DNA of 64,000 nucleotides from Coturnix japonica. Its lineage: Eukaryota > Chordata > Aves > Galliformes > Phasianidae. Made by a program: the position numbers and the translations under genes. The notes under the pieces were generated by a model, which worked only from the letters and a program-made list of their open reading frames with translations, did not search any database and was not told where the DNA came from. The DNA lies in assembly GCF_001577835.2 (NCBI RefSeq), contig NC_029518.1, positions 69,595,378 to 69,659,377 of the forward strand, written 5' to 3'. Positions 24,301 through 39,300 of this stretch are shown here, in pieces (the stretch's first letter is position 1; each line of letters opens with the position of its first letter).

Positions 24301-27300
24301 GCTGAACAAAACATTTGTTCACACTGTAAAGCAGTGGTGGAAGTTTTCAGCATAAGGATATGCTGTTTCCCAGTGTCGAAGAAAGACACTTTGGTAGGAT
24401 AAGTCATGGTATCACAGAATCACAGAATGACCAGGGTTGGAAAGGGACCTCAAGGATCATGTAGTTCCAACTCCCTGCCTGGCAGGGCACCAAACATACA
24501 CATTTACTAGATCAGGTTGCCCAGGGCCCCGTCCAACCTGGTCTTGAACACCTCCAAGGAGGGGCATCCACAACCTCCCTGGGCAGCCTGTTCCAGGGCC
24601 TAACCACTCTCCTAGTGAAGAACTTCCCCCTAACATCCAACCTAAATCTTCCCTACTTTCAACTTTAAGATTCATTTCCCCATGTCCTGCTATTGTCAGC
24701 CCTTTCGAAGAGTTTACTCCCCTCCTGGGAGTAAGTTCCCTTCAGGTACTGAAAGGCTGCAATGAGGTCACCCCGCAACCTTCTCTTCTCCAGGCTGAAC
24801 AAGCCCAACTCCCTCAGCCTGTTCTCATAGGGGAGGTGCTCCAGCCCCCTGATCATCTTTGTGGCCCTCCTATGGACCCTTTCCAATTTTAAGATATTGA
24901 TTATAGGTTTAAGATATTTATTCTTGTATACAAATTCACCTGTTCCAGTATCAGATTTGTCTCTAATAACAGTGTGAAGAGAATGATTTGTATGCCCAAA
25001 ACATGTAAAAAGAGGGGTGATAGGGTAAGTCCTTTGTCACTTGCACAGTTGGAGTTTAGGTGGTTTGTTGTGTTGGTTTTTATTGTAAATGGCTGCTAAT
25101 ATTTGATAGAGAGATGTGCTGTCTGGAACAGAAGCTGATCAGAGAACTGTAAGGGAAAACTGGGTTGTGTTCTTTTGGCAATGTGGCAATCCTGTACACT
25201 GAACAAACATTATTTGTGGAAATTTGTTACAGCTCCCCTAATATTGCCAAAAAGTTTCACATAGGACACTTGCGTTCCACAATCATAGGTGAGTATATAT
25301 CTCAGTGTTTCCAGAAAGGGCTGCTTTGTCTTTGTGATTCACTTGACAGGGGAGTGCTGAGAACCTTTCACTCCCCTCATGGTGTGGCTGTGTCAGGCTC
25401 CGCTTGCTAATTAAAAGCCTTTTACTCATTATGTGGTGAGGAAGGAGCGTGGTGTGTTGCTGGCAGATTTATTAAGTCACACATAATATAGTTTTATGTC
25501 TGCAAACATTAAATGAAGTACTTCAAAATTGTTCCACAAAGACACCCAGAGCAGTTTCCACTGAGGTGTTATGAATATCATTTGAATTTTAAATGTCTGA
25601 TTTGCGCTGGACTGCAGAGCAGTCACATAGTTATGGCTCGGTGGCTGCCTTGAAAAACATTTGCTTTTGTGTGTTAATTACTTGATGCCACTATTGCTAA
25701 CGCAATTGCTGCCATTTGTAATGGAATAATTAATTTGTTTATTGTGCAGTATTTGAATGGCAAGTAGAAAACATTACTCCTCTCTTTTTATTTTTTCCTC
25801 TCAATGAAATCTCTAGATGAGCACAAGACCCTACAGCATCTGTAGAGCCAATGTGTTATTTTTATTAATGTAACATGTATAAAATTAGCTACATAAAATT
25901 AGTAATTCTGCCTCTCCACTACCTGGAGGTTGAGTGCTGTATTTTGGGCTCTTTGTTTCACTTCTGGACCCTTCCATATAGAAAAACATATTTGGAATAA
26001 AAAAGGGTCTGTATCTGTAGATTGATGTTTGTCTCAGAAAGAGAATGAAGTGCCTACAGGAAATTGAATGGAAAGAGATTGCACAGTATAGCATGGTGTT
26101 ACTGTAACAGAAGACATCAATACTTTCTGCATCCTCTTTATATCAGTGTAGTGATTAAAAGGTACCCTTGAAGCCCAGAAAAATAGAGGGAGGAATGCAT
26201 ATATTTCTTTGTAATTTGGTAATATGGAAAAGCTCAGGAGAGAGAGAGATGAAGCTTTTTTGTTGCAGCAGCAATTAGAACAAAGATGTGCTTATGTGAT
26301 ACTGAATCTGAACCATATTAGGTTCATAGTGTGTTAGGAGAAGGGCTCAGTGCTGCTCGGTGACTTAGTGCTGTCTGCGTAACTTCATAATAAACAGCAG
26401 TTTGTGAATTTCAGTACTTGCTTAACTTTGTACTATAATGTTACCTGGCTGTGAAGTACAGTTATGCGTGCTGCCATGTATTTGTGAGTATGCAAGAAGC
26501 CCTTAAAAAGTGTTCTTCGTGTCTATGCACATTGTAGTATGTGCATGTGCAGACAACACTGGTACAAACATACATGTCTGTATGAGACGTTTCACAGCAT
26601 CTATCAAATGCAAAGTCTTTCTTTTTTAATTTTTCTTGCTCAAAAGATTATTGCTTTCAGTTTTGAAGGATTTTAGTCACTGTGGTGGAGCAGCCCATCT
26701 GATTGTATTCAAAAAGGAAAGCAAGTCATATGGAAACAGGAAATTGATCGTGAAAAATGTAGGATATGTACAGTTCTGAATAACACCAATTTTGATTCCT
26801 TACCAGGAAATTTTATAGCAAATCTCAAAGCTGCACTGGGACACGAGGTAACAAGAATAAATTACCTTGGTGACTGGGGCATGCAGTTCGGTATGTTTTC
26901 ATATTTATTTCTCTTATTACGTTGTATAACACGGTCAAGGTTTTTGACTTCAGTTTTTGCAGGCATGTTCGATTCATCCTTGGCTCGTAAAGGCTCATAA
27001 AGAGCATTATTGTGTTCACATGCATATAATGTCTTCTTAAAATATTAACAAAACCCAGTCTGATTCATCAGCAGTATGAACTATACCACTGCTCAAGAAA
27101 TGCGGGAGGATATTCTCCCTACAGTTCCTCCTTACCTCAGCAGTTCCTCTCACACAACTTATGTGTTATTTGGGGTTTATTTTTAGAGCACAGGGTAAAT
27201 ATTTTGTGTGCGCTGATTATATTTCTGGAGCCCCAGCAGCTGAATGGGCTGCTGTTACTGCCTCCAGGCAAAATGTATGTACATTGCCACGTCTGTTACG

Positions 27301-30300
27301 CCTGTGATACTGCCTTCCTTACTCATATTTTGCATGTGGAAGAGTAAACTTGTTAACTTGCATGTGAACTTATGCCGTTTGTGTATACATAACAATAGTG
27401 GTGTGTTTGCTTTGATGTATTCTTAGATGTAGTTGTCTTTGTGTATGTGGTAGCATTGTGTTCATCTTTTGTTGTTGCTCCCTCTGGAAAGAAGTTTTTT
27501 GTTCCTAGAGAATAACTGGTTTTCACAGCAGCTGCATCTTGACAAGTTAAAATCTGAACTGTTTTTATTATTAAAGACATCCTAGTACTTCCCCCCAAAA
27601 TATTCAGTTTCCTTTAAAAATGTAGCAAAAGAGAAGTGTGTAGGTAGAGAATGTGGAAGAGAATAGGCCCAAGAAAGCCACTGATCTTGTGAGCGTGTGT
27701 GTGTCTGCATGCACACACATACATGCTTCTATCTTCTCTGAAATGTCCATCAGATATAAACACTGAGAAATTCTCTCGTGTGCAGCCCTGCATGGATTGA
27801 TAGCTATTCTCTGACTGGAATTCATTTCTGTCTGAATGCTAGATCTGTGAGTATTGCTCTCATGTGGCAGTTGATCCACGGGAATCACTTGAAGGGGCGT
27901 ATATATTTGAAGGGAGAATATAATCAGGAGGGGGAAACAAGGGGTGGTTAGTAATAGGACAAGGGGGAATGGTCTTAATTTGAAACAGGAGAGGTCTAGG
28001 TTGGATATTACGAAGATGTTTTTCACACAGAGGGTGGTGATAGACTGGAACAGGTTGCCCAAGGAGGTTGTGGATGCCCCGTCCCTGGAGGCATTCAAGG
28101 CCAGGCTGGATGTGGCTCTGGGCAGCCTGGTCTGGTGGTTGGTGACCCTGCACATAGCAGGGGGGTTTAAACTGGATGATGGTTGTGGTCCTTTTCAACT
28201 CGGGCCATTCTATGATAACCTCACAATTTTTGCTCAGTCTTCCTGAAAGGTATTTAGTTCTACTCATTCTCCCTCTAGAGTAAATTCCTGAGATTGAGAA
28301 AGCTAGAATATCCTTATGGCCGTGAGAGCAGTAATGGAACACTTTTTCCTTTGTGAAACTATTTTCTTCACAGCTTCTCTGTCATGATCCTACTTCTGCT
28401 CAAGCACTGTTTTATAGTAGAGTTTCACTTTACTCAGGATGTATTTCATAGGAATTGAATGCAGAAGGAGTTAACCTGAAATTAAATAAATTTCGTCATT
28501 CATATTTCTTTCACTTTTGCCCCTTAGACGTATTTTTTATCATCAGCTCTTATATGAGGAATGTGGCAATGGCAATTATGCAATGAAATGCATTGTAGCT
28601 ACCTCAGTTGAGGGCTGACCTCATTCATTCTGTCTTTGAAGATACTAAAATGTACTCACAAGTCTGAATATCAGTAATCATAGAATTACCCAGGTTGAAA
28701 AAGACCTTGAAGATCATCAAGTCTAACCACAGCCTAACCATAGCACCCTAACTCTAACAACCCTCTGCTAAATCATATCCCTGAGCACCACATCCAAACG
28801 GCTCTTAAACACAACTAGGGATGGCAATTCAACCATGTCATGTATTTTTTAATATGAACCTTCTAGAAACTATTATCAGTCTGACCATGAACGTTACCTA
28901 CGTGCATACCTGTTGTCCAGAGAACAACTGTGAAAACTGTACTTTAACGAAGTGATTTCAACTGTAGCTTTCCAAAGGGCTGCTCCCTTCTTTATTTGGG
29001 CTGGCTCAGCTCAAATACATGACAGGTTTTATATCAAACAACGCAGTCATGCTTCACAAAATTATAGCATAGGAATATTAGTATAATGGTCCTTCCCCAG
29101 CAGCAGTGCTATAATTAACAATCTGTCAGTGTTTCTATTACAACTTCTATCATCAAAAGCTTTTAAAAAAATAATAATTGAAAATGAATTTTGCTGAAAC
29201 ATGGCAGGGCAGTCTTCAACCTTCGGGCAGTTTTGGTGCAGGTTTCTTAAGGTAACCAATCTTAGGCAATCTGTCTCTCCATCTTCCTGACACCCTGCTG
29301 CTAATAAATTCTGAACACGCTGGCCAGCCTGAGCCAGGTCTGAAGAAAATGTCTCAGAGAACAAAATTCTTCTAGTTTTCTGACAGTTGGCAGCCAAGTA
29401 AGGATAGAATACAATGTAGTGCCCTGAGGGATAGAGAGTTAACTTCTGTGCTTAGCCTGTCAGCTCACCAGTCAGCACATCAAAGTCAAAATCAGACCAA
29501 ACACATGCTGTGTCTTGCCAATAATTGGCACATGTAACAGGGGCTGGATGACAGAAACCTGTAGAAGGTTGTATTTGGGCTGAATGGAAGATGTAAGTCT
29601 TGCTAGGGGGTTGGAGTATGAATCCAGCATGGAAGAGTGGAGTGAGTAGGTACTCTGATATCCAAGAGCACAGTAGGAAACCAACATGTAATTGCTCATA
29701 AAACAAGCTGTCCTTAAAGAAACTCCCTTTCAGTAGGATCTGACTCATTTTGTTTCCTGGACTCTAGCTTGTTTTTCTTATCTAAATCTACCACAGCTCG
29801 GTGTTTCCAAGAGGGAAGTTCTTGAGATAGTGCTGTTTGTTTAGCTGCAGAGTTTTTCAAAGGGGTGCCTGCGTGCCCATTCCTCAGCTGCTGGCTTTAC
29901 ATCAGTCCAGGTCTTTGTTAGCTCATGGGGGAGAAACAACATGAAAAGCACCTTCAGATAATCTAAGAGGCTACAGGGTTCGTGTTGCTGGATTACTGAA
30001 TGAGTGAATGAGCCCTTTTGACTTAGACAATAAGATTGGGATTTGAATTTCTTGCCCTTTCAGATGGCTTTCGGAAAGTGCTGAAGCCAAATCAGATACG
30101 TGAAAGCAAGCTGCACATTCTCAGCATTCAGAAAAAATGTTCCCTTAAAAGTATTGCATGAGTGGGATGTGAAATACCATGTTGCGTCCCAGTTTCTATT
30201 GTCCTTGAAATGATAATACTGGTAAGGGAGGAAGCCAGACAAGGAGTTCTGAGCATGTTCTGTCCCTGGACTGTTTCCTGCATGCAGCTTCTTATTTTCA

Positions 30301-33300
30301 GCTAGTTGCTGCATAGCATCTAATTTTGTCTACAGATCCAGAAACAAATTCCATTTTTGAGGAACTGAAAAAAATCAGCATGGTGTTTCATACTAGTTTC
30401 CAGCTGTTAGAGATTTTTTTTTCATGCTTTGTCATAACAAGCTATGCTTTTGTTTTGCTTTTAGAGCATACACTGTTACATTACTCAAATATGTAAGGAG
30501 ATTTGTTTTGTTACATACAGTGTTAAGACTTGCCTGTGAAAACAATAAAACCATACACTCTGGGTTCTTGTCTAACTCTGTATTTAATTGTTATTCAAGG
30601 CTTACTAGGAGTGGGTTTCCAACAGTTTGGCGACAAAGAAAAGCTGAAATCCAGTCCTTTGCAGCACCTTTTTGAGGTAAGTTCAGAGAAGACCATCTGG
30701 GGACTTCAGAGAGCAGTCCGTTTAACTTAGCTATCAATTTTGCATGGAGTGGTGTGTCTGCAGGGTCATCATGGATTCGTGTAACTCGCGTTGGGTTTGA
30801 AGTACTTTGTTGAGAGATGAGTGGCCATGTCAGCAGAGACGTGTTTCATCAGCTGGAAAAACACGCCACCTAAGGAGAATAATTGAACGGTTGGTTGGCT
30901 TACATTGGCTGCTGCTGCTGCCACAGGCAGCTTGACTGCTATCACCATCCACCTACCTAACTGGTACAATGACCAGAAGAGCCAGTGGTAGGTGCAGTTT
31001 CTGTTGACAAGGATTCATTGAATGTCTTTCAACAGCAGGGAAACTTTCATTTTGGTTGCCCACTTTCCCTTTTGGTTGCCCACTGTAGCACAGTGCAAGT
31101 GTTGCAGACGACGTTTCTGTGCATCATGGACAAAACTCAGTGGACTCTCCACAACTTTGTGATAGTTGAACAAGTCTTGTTTCTTCAGAACAAATACAGT
31201 TTGGGTTGTTGGTTTGCACTGTCCAAATACGTGTAAAATCTTATAAGTCAATATTTATTTTCTCCTCTATACCAGTACCCGTGGCTCTTGTTTCATGTAG
31301 TGCAGTAAGGGGGAGGGTGGGAAAGAGGTTTCTTGAATCTTTCAATACTGAAAGTTATCTTCCAGTGGCAACATGTGCTGGGTGTAACGTATATAATATG
31401 TGAAAGAACATGAGTTATATATCTACCTGTTCAAATTAAACTCATTCAAGGAATGGCTGACATTCCATGCTCCATCCTTTAAAGGAAGGATCTCAGATGC
31501 TGTTGGGGCTTTCTCCTGGTTCCTGTTTGGCAGCATCAAAGTGTTCTCATGCTGCAGAGCTGAGCTCTGCTTTACTCTCTGAACTGGATGTGGAAACTGT
31601 TGCCAACGCTGGTGTTTGGACAGTGTGTCACAAGATAACTCTTCTACGCCTACCTGTTTACTGGCAAAGGAACAAAACATGGTTGAATACAGCCTGGATA
31701 CAGTACAATGGAATACACTGATTTCAAGACACAGAAGCAGTCATATTCTTTTGATAACGCACTGCTGTCTATTATTTAATTTTCATTTATAATTTCAGTC
31801 CGTTCTTAGGATTTAAAATGTGCCTACTTGAGTTTCATGGTCAAGCTTTAAAAAACAACCTATTGCAGCAGCATGTAGGCTTTGTGACCTTAAAATTGCT
31901 TTTAAATTTAGTGAACAGTGTTCAGTTAAGCTATATATATATATATATATATATATATAAGAGAGTCTAAAGCAGTAGTTGTTTGAGACTGAGTTGCACT
32001 TTCTCAAATATTCCCTACTTTTAACTTCCTTAGCTGAGTTTCCATTTTCTATTAACTTCAGGGATGTTTCAAAGTAGTAATGCTCTGCTGTTGTGTGAAA
32101 CGAACCTTTCCTGTAGTTAATTAAAAAGAAAAGTCCATGACATAGTGTCTGTATAAATGGATGTGTGCATAAACGTGTATTTCCAAGGAGCATACCTTCC
32201 ATTTTGGCTAAGTCGGGTGCAAATATGCCTTTCACATTATTTTTGTTTTATAGCATCACAGATGGGGAAGGGGTTAGAGTGTGTGAAGCTACTGTTTGGG
32301 GCAGAGGGAGCATTGTTCTTGGAAAGGGTTGAATTTTCCTTCTACTTTGTTCCCTTTTTTGTGCCAGAACTAAGCAAATATTAATCTTTCAGGCTTGTCA
32401 GCAGAACTCTAAAAATCTTGGGACATAAAAGGAAGGGGAAAAGTTCAAGAGTTTTGCTGTGGAAGCTTATTTTTATAGACTGAAGCCATTTGAGCAAGAT
32501 GTTCTTGCGGGAATGAAGTGTATATTATCAGGATTGCCATGATTTGGGGTCTAAACTCTTCAGATACTTAAAAGCTAATCAGCACTGAACTGTTTGGATC
32601 TAATTAAACAGTGTAGCCACTAATTACTTTAATTATTTTCATGTAATACTTTTAAAAATCTTTTATGTGGTATTTCAGAATGTTACATGCAGAAAGAATT
32701 ATTGGTTAACTCTTTAGCCTTTAGATGTAAAGGAATTTGCTTATGATCAAGAGAGACAGTTTTGGTGTGCCCAGGTAAGATCAGCTAACAGAGGAGCTGG
32801 CAGTACTTGTGGCAAACCGGCTGCATATGTATGTCTAGTCAGGTGTGGATGTTCATATGCTTGATTCCAGCCACAGACAGGACATATATTAGCATGGATA
32901 TGGAATACTGAAAATAATCAGTGTAGTGAGACACTGGCACAGGCTGTCCAAAGAGGTTGTGCATGCCCTGTCCTCGGGGGGATGGTTGGATGAGGCCCTG
33001 GGCCACCTGATTTAATGGTTGGCAGCCCTACCTATGGTAGGGGGACTGGAACTAGATGATTTCTAAGGTCCCCTCCAACCTAAACCATCCTATGGATTCT
33101 ATGTGTCTGGGGTTAGGATTACAACTGGGTTTTACTTTGGGAGATTTTTTGTTTGCTCATTTGGTTTTAGTTTTTGTGGGTTTTTGTTTGGTTAGTTTGG
33201 TGGTGTTGTTGGGTTTGGGGTTTTTTCTTTGTTTTTTTTTACAATGTAGGGTGTACAAAATCCATCTAGGGTGCTGCTTTGCCATCTCATTTTTAGGCAA

Positions 33301-36300
33301 TGCAGTTGTTTTAAGTATCAACTCTGTGCTTCTCTGAAGGAGAGTCTCTAATTAAAAGTCTGTGATGGTTTCCCTTTCATGCAAATGATTTTCTTGTGTG
33401 TTTCACTGTTGCAGTTATTTCAAGGTTAGGAAGACGATGGTAGCAACAACAGTAGAGAATTATGAGATTAGTCTTGTTTCAAGATAAGATGTATGCTTTC
33501 CTGCTGAAGTTTAGACTATTCATTCATCCTTTAAATAGGAAATCTTCTCCTTTAATGCAATTTAAAAATTTCTGAGATTAAAAATGTCACCTTTAAATCT
33601 GTTTTGTATTATTCTTGTAGAACTTTGGTTATTTTTATTTGAGGAGAGGCTTATATTTCTTCAACATTTTCATACCATTTTATTTTAGGTGTACGTACAG
33701 ATTAACAAAGCAGCAGCAGATGAAAACACAAAAAAGCTGGCCATGGATTTCTTTAGAAAATTGGAAGAACACGATGAGCAGGCATTGTCGCTTTGGAAAG
33801 AATTTAGAGACTTCAGTATTAAAGAATACACTCAAATTTATAAGGTACAAACAATCCACTGCTTTTTCTGTGTTGTTGGTAAAATGGTCTCCTTCCATCT
33901 ATTGGTCCATCTATCCAATTGTCAGTTTACACAGCACCTTTTCATCCAAGAGACTACGACTTAAGAAAGGAGGCTGCTATAATGTTGTGAATTCATTGCC
34001 CTTCTGGTAAAGTTTACAGTGTTGTGGGGAATATGTTTCTAAATATGCCAGGTTATGCTCCCTCCTGTTTGGAAAAAACATGGGTAACATCCATGTAGAA
34101 TGTCATTTTAGTTGCTGGCAACTGATACAGATTTCATTTAATGGAGTCCATATAATTGACCTTTTGACTAATTCTCCCTATTTAGAAGCCCTAAATCTGA
34201 GATTATGGTGCTGAGCAACAATGCAAATCAGCGCTAGCTAAATGCTGCTCAGTTTTGTTTTGTTTGTAGTCAGCAACAACCTACTCAGTTTAAGTTTCCA
34301 TGTTATAAATTTATTGGGTGATAATACTGTTCTCACTTTTCCAATCTGATATTGTAATTCATGCAGAGTTGTGTATGTGACAGGTTAAATTGACTGCAAT
34401 AAACTAAAGCAGCAGAGATTACAATAGTAATCAGCATGTAAGTTACCTGCAGGTAGAGCTAAACTAACATACTGCCATCTGTTGTATAATGTAACCTCAA
34501 GAATGGAGCCAGATGCCCACTCTGATGGGAGAAGTTTGTGCTGTTGACCACAAAATCACTACTGTGAATTTGTGATACAAGAGTGGAAGTACACCTCCTG
34601 TCACCAAATCCAATCTCTTGGTATTAATGGCATATATTCTTGGCCCAGAACCAACTGAATCCATCTGAAAATTAGCTACTAGATTCATGCCAAGTATTCT
34701 AAATTAAGATGTCCTAAGTAAGGCACAGTGTTGGTAATTCTAGTGGAAACCTGACCTGTTAGGGTAGGTGGACTATTGGGCTGTGTGTTCCACTTCATCA
34801 TGATGGTATGGTCATGCATTGCTGATGATGTTACAGCCAGGTCTCACACTCACTGTCCCTTTTTAAACAATTAAATACTTAGAGGATGAACTGTCAGCTT
34901 TTACTGTCTCCAGTTTAAACCCTTGTCTCTTTTATACTAGCGTTTTATGCTCCATTTTGGCAGTTATTCAGCTAATCTTTACAGGTGTACTTTCAGCCTT
35001 CCTCGTAAAAACGATTTCCGTGTGCATAGCAAAGTCTATGAGCAGCTTCTGCTTTTTTCCATCTTTTAGTGTTCTTCTGAAATAGGGTTGGTCTCAAGGC
35101 CATGTAATTTCTACTCAGTCCACTGGTTTCACCTCCAGCACAGTAAATAATGGTGTACCTCAGAACTTCCATACTCATCACTCTTTCTGGTTTACTCCTA
35201 ACATCTTGTGAACAGTATATCCAACAATGAATTCAGCTCAGGGACATAATTTTAATGCAGAAATAAAATCAAAATCTAAGTGTCTTTTAACACCAAAGAG
35301 ACATTTTTTTGGGAATAAAATCCATTTTAGTTCTCTATCTGACCTGTGGCACAGACCTATCATTGGACTTAATTGGAAGAAATTATCTCAGTCTAACTGC
35401 GTTTCTCTTCTTTCATGTTCTTGGAACCCTTCAGCGTCTAGGAGTGCACTTTGATGAGTATTCTGGAGAATCATTTTATCACGAGAAGTCCCGGGAGGTT
35501 CTAAAGATGTTGGAGGATAAAGGGCTCCTTCAGAAAACAATGTATGACCTGGTTATTCAGCCTATTGATGTGCTTCTTTTAACATTTCAGTTATATTTCA
35601 TATAGGATGACTGACATGTTTATAACCTAAAGAAAATTGTTTTCTTTGCATGTTTTCGGTAGTTATTCTAGTAGAAAACCAACAGAATTTGAGCATTCAT
35701 AGCAAAAATTGTTTGCCTTTTCTCATGACACAGAAACCTGGCCATAACCAATTAGGTACAGTGGCAGTAGTTAACTCCTAATGGCCTTTTCAGCTGTTGA
35801 TTAGTTTGGTAACCACATATGCCAATTAATATGCAGAGTTAGCTAAGATCCTTGCCTTACTGCACTGCCTGGCTGAAATGGAAGGGAAATTATATTCACA
35901 GAATGCACCAGAACATGGTGAGGTGCTTGTTTTTTTTTTTTTACTTCAGCAGTAATAACAACAAACTTATAGGAATAGTCTTTGATAAGACTTCAAGGAA
36001 ACAATCCTTCAAGTAATGGGGTCTCATGACAAGAGGCCTCTCTCTGTCTTACCTGAGGTTACTTGTATTTTTGTATTGGGATTGCAGTTCTTCAGCCTTC
36101 TCTCTCAAATTGCAGAAAAGGGACTGGAGTTGTGGATCTTTCAGAAAAGAAAGATCTCTCATCGCTTTCCACAGTCATTCGTAGTGATGGGACATCTCTT
36201 TATATAACAAGGCAAGTAATCTGTCTGTGGTTATAAGGGTTAGTTTGGCCAGCAAGACTTTGTATATATACATTTATCACTGATGGTGCAGATTTTGCAG

Positions 36301-39300
36301 CTTTTTATTTCTGGGGTGGAACACTTTGACTAATAGGTAATTATAACTGGAAATAGCAATATAAATACGATGGGATGGAAATGGCTTGGAAAAACAACTG
36401 GTTTTAAATACTTTTCCTTCCCTTAACAGTCTATTAATAAATCTCCTCCTTCCCTAAGTAGTAACACTTTCTCCAGCTGGTAACTTCAAAAACAAAGCTG
36501 AGAACTCTTTATCTAATAAACAGCTGGCAAATAATGAAGGCTTTAGAAAAACCTTTTCTGTTTACTTACAATGTGATGCAAAGAAAATGGTTCAGTGGTG
36601 GTTCATTGACTCAGTGAACCACCAGCACTGTACCATCAATTTCATCACTGTTTTTCTCCCTTTTTTCTCCATTTCCTTGTGGGTATTTTGATGTGAGACT
36701 TGATAACTCCTAATACCTTTGGAAGGTACCTCCTTTAGGTGCCTCACCCTTGGAGACATGCACATACCTGACTCCAAGAGCACTTCACCTGCATGATAAG
36801 TAATTCAACTTGATATTCACTATCAGTCACAAGTGGGCATACAGGCATTTACTCTAGTCTCCTCAGTTGCTGGCACCATAGTGACCAGTATGACCCGAAG
36901 TCCTCAGTTTCAGTGACTGACACTTAGGCTTCCAAACACATACATAGACACAGGAGAGAGAGCCCCCTCTCCCAGGTAAGTTAGAAATGGAGTCCGTTGA
37001 GAAGGGGACAGACAGTACAAACTAGGTAAAGGCTGTGGCCAAGTCTACTGACCAGCAGTCTTCTGTCTCTTTTTCTGCCTTTTGATTCCAACCCTGAACA
37101 TCTCATAAATCTTGTGGAAGTGCAAAATGCTGTTGTTTCTGTCTTGTGTCTCGTGTCCCCTCAGCATTAGAACCCAGAACCTAACGCTGAACACTGGCTT
37201 AGTTTTCCAGAAGAGGGTTGTTCCTTTTATGTGTCCCAGCAGACTGGTTTTCCTCTAGGCAGAAACCAGTTTTATTCTGCCCATAAAACCATCTTCTATG
37301 TGACTTTTCTTAGCTAGTGGTTAAAAAAATAATTTGAAACCCCTCTATTTTGTGTAAGGTATGCATACATTCTAATACAGCACTCCATCTCCCCTTGACA
37401 AGAGTAGGTGATTTTCTTATGTGGCAAAAAATGAGGTGTGTTTAATTTTAGTGGAATTTGCAATAGTTTCTTACTCTCTTTCAGAGATCTTGCTGCTGCC
37501 ATAGACCGAATGAATAAGTATAACTGGGATACTATGATTTACGTGGTAAGTAATTCTAGATTCTCTGAACACTTTGAGCCTGACTCCAGCAATCTGGGGG
37601 CCTCTTGCTCCCAGATGCGACTGGCACTGATTGTTTTTGGCAATGACAGGGACAGGCTTCACTACCCAGAGGCTGTGCCACAATGTGGTGGTACTTCTTG
37701 ATTCTGTTTCAGTTCACAACTCACAGAATGGCTGAAAAAACAGTTTTGGGGCTGTTCTCTGTTTGAAAAATCAATTGCAACTTGTTTTAAAGCATATTTT
37801 TCCTCAGTTGATGTTGTATTTTCTATATGAATGTTGACATTAATGTTTTTAAAGCTGTTAGTGTTGTAAGGGGTGGTAGTATTATAGATGAGTACTCTGA
37901 AATCTAAGTTTACTCTGAGTCCTCGTATATTATCTGTGATGTAAATTTCTTTAGCTTTGAACAGTATAACTTTCAGTTGAGTCACATTCTTCCTTTTATT
38001 TTCAGCCTTCCAGAAGTTTCTACTGAATTGTCTTTCCAACGTGTGATCATAGTTCTCTATTTTATGTTGGTTGGTTGGAGGTGGTGGTGGGTTTACTACC
38101 TCTGTCTGCTCAGTACATTCTAGGTCACTGACATCAGAGAGCAGCATGGCCATGGAAGTGCAATGCATTAGGAGTCAGGGAAGCATACAGCTAGTTCATG
38201 TGGCTGGGTAATTATCTCTATATGTACTCGATAGCGTAGGTGCCAAGGGAGAAGGAACAATGAGAAAGAAAACGAGTGGGTATTTTGCACAAATCAGGAT
38301 GTGGGCTGAATGTTAAGCTAATGGAGTGAGCTAATGTGCACGCTCCATTAGATTAACGTGTATGGAAACGGCAGTCTTAACTTTATGGTTCAAGCTCAAG
38401 CCTAGTCACTGAATGTTTATATCCCTAAGATCAGCTTGTTTTTAAGTTGTAATGCTGTAAATCAGTGCGTTCACTGATTTATATTAAAAGAATCCTACTT
38501 AGTTTGTATAAATGCAGTGATACGAGCATAATGTCCAAAACATTCTAAAAAGCCTTTTGGCTTTCACAAGGAGCCATGTTAGTCTGTGTAGATACAGCAC
38601 TGACACACACATGATTGTGTTGGCTGTATCAATGATGGACTCAAAGAAGTGTTCTCTTTCTTAGCCAAAGGAGACACGTATTTTGTTGCCACATATTTCA
38701 GCTGTTGCATTTTTCACTTCTAATCTGTCTTCCTAGGTCTTATTCTGCTTGCAGTGACTTACTAGCACAGCATCTGTGGTGCTATTTGTTTGCATTAGAA
38801 GCTTATCCCACCTGAAGCATTTTCTAATGTGCGCTAATTCTGTTCCTTAGACAGACAGAAACCAAAGTAGTCACTTTCAACATTTGTTCCGAATATTGAA
38901 GCTCATGGGTTATGACTGGGTAGACAGGTATGTATCCATGAATTTTAGTTATGTATTGTTTTCTAAGGGCGGGAGGGATGGAAGAATGAGGTTATGTATT
39001 ATGTGATGCAAAACCCAGAAGCCTTGGCAGCCATTGAGTGGGCTTGGATTGATATAAATCATTGATTTAAAAGGTTGATATAAAAATGAGGGAAAGGGAA
39101 ACAGTCATTCAGAGCCGTTATGGCACAGCTTCTGGGATGTTGTGTGATCACATATTAAATGATTATTTCTCGAACTGTGATATTTTAGGAGACATCTGAA
39201 TCATGCTTCAGGCTTGCAATAACTGTTGCAGGGAAATAGATCCCCACCATTATTCATTTTCATTACCAGTCTTGTTAGCAATCTGAGCAAAGGTCAATAA

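Noticed and set aside
37662-38168. 168-codon minus-strand open frame with an ATG in RARS2 intron 12
   Set aside because: AT-rich, low-complexity composition (proline run, many N/K/I), no known family. Likely chance.
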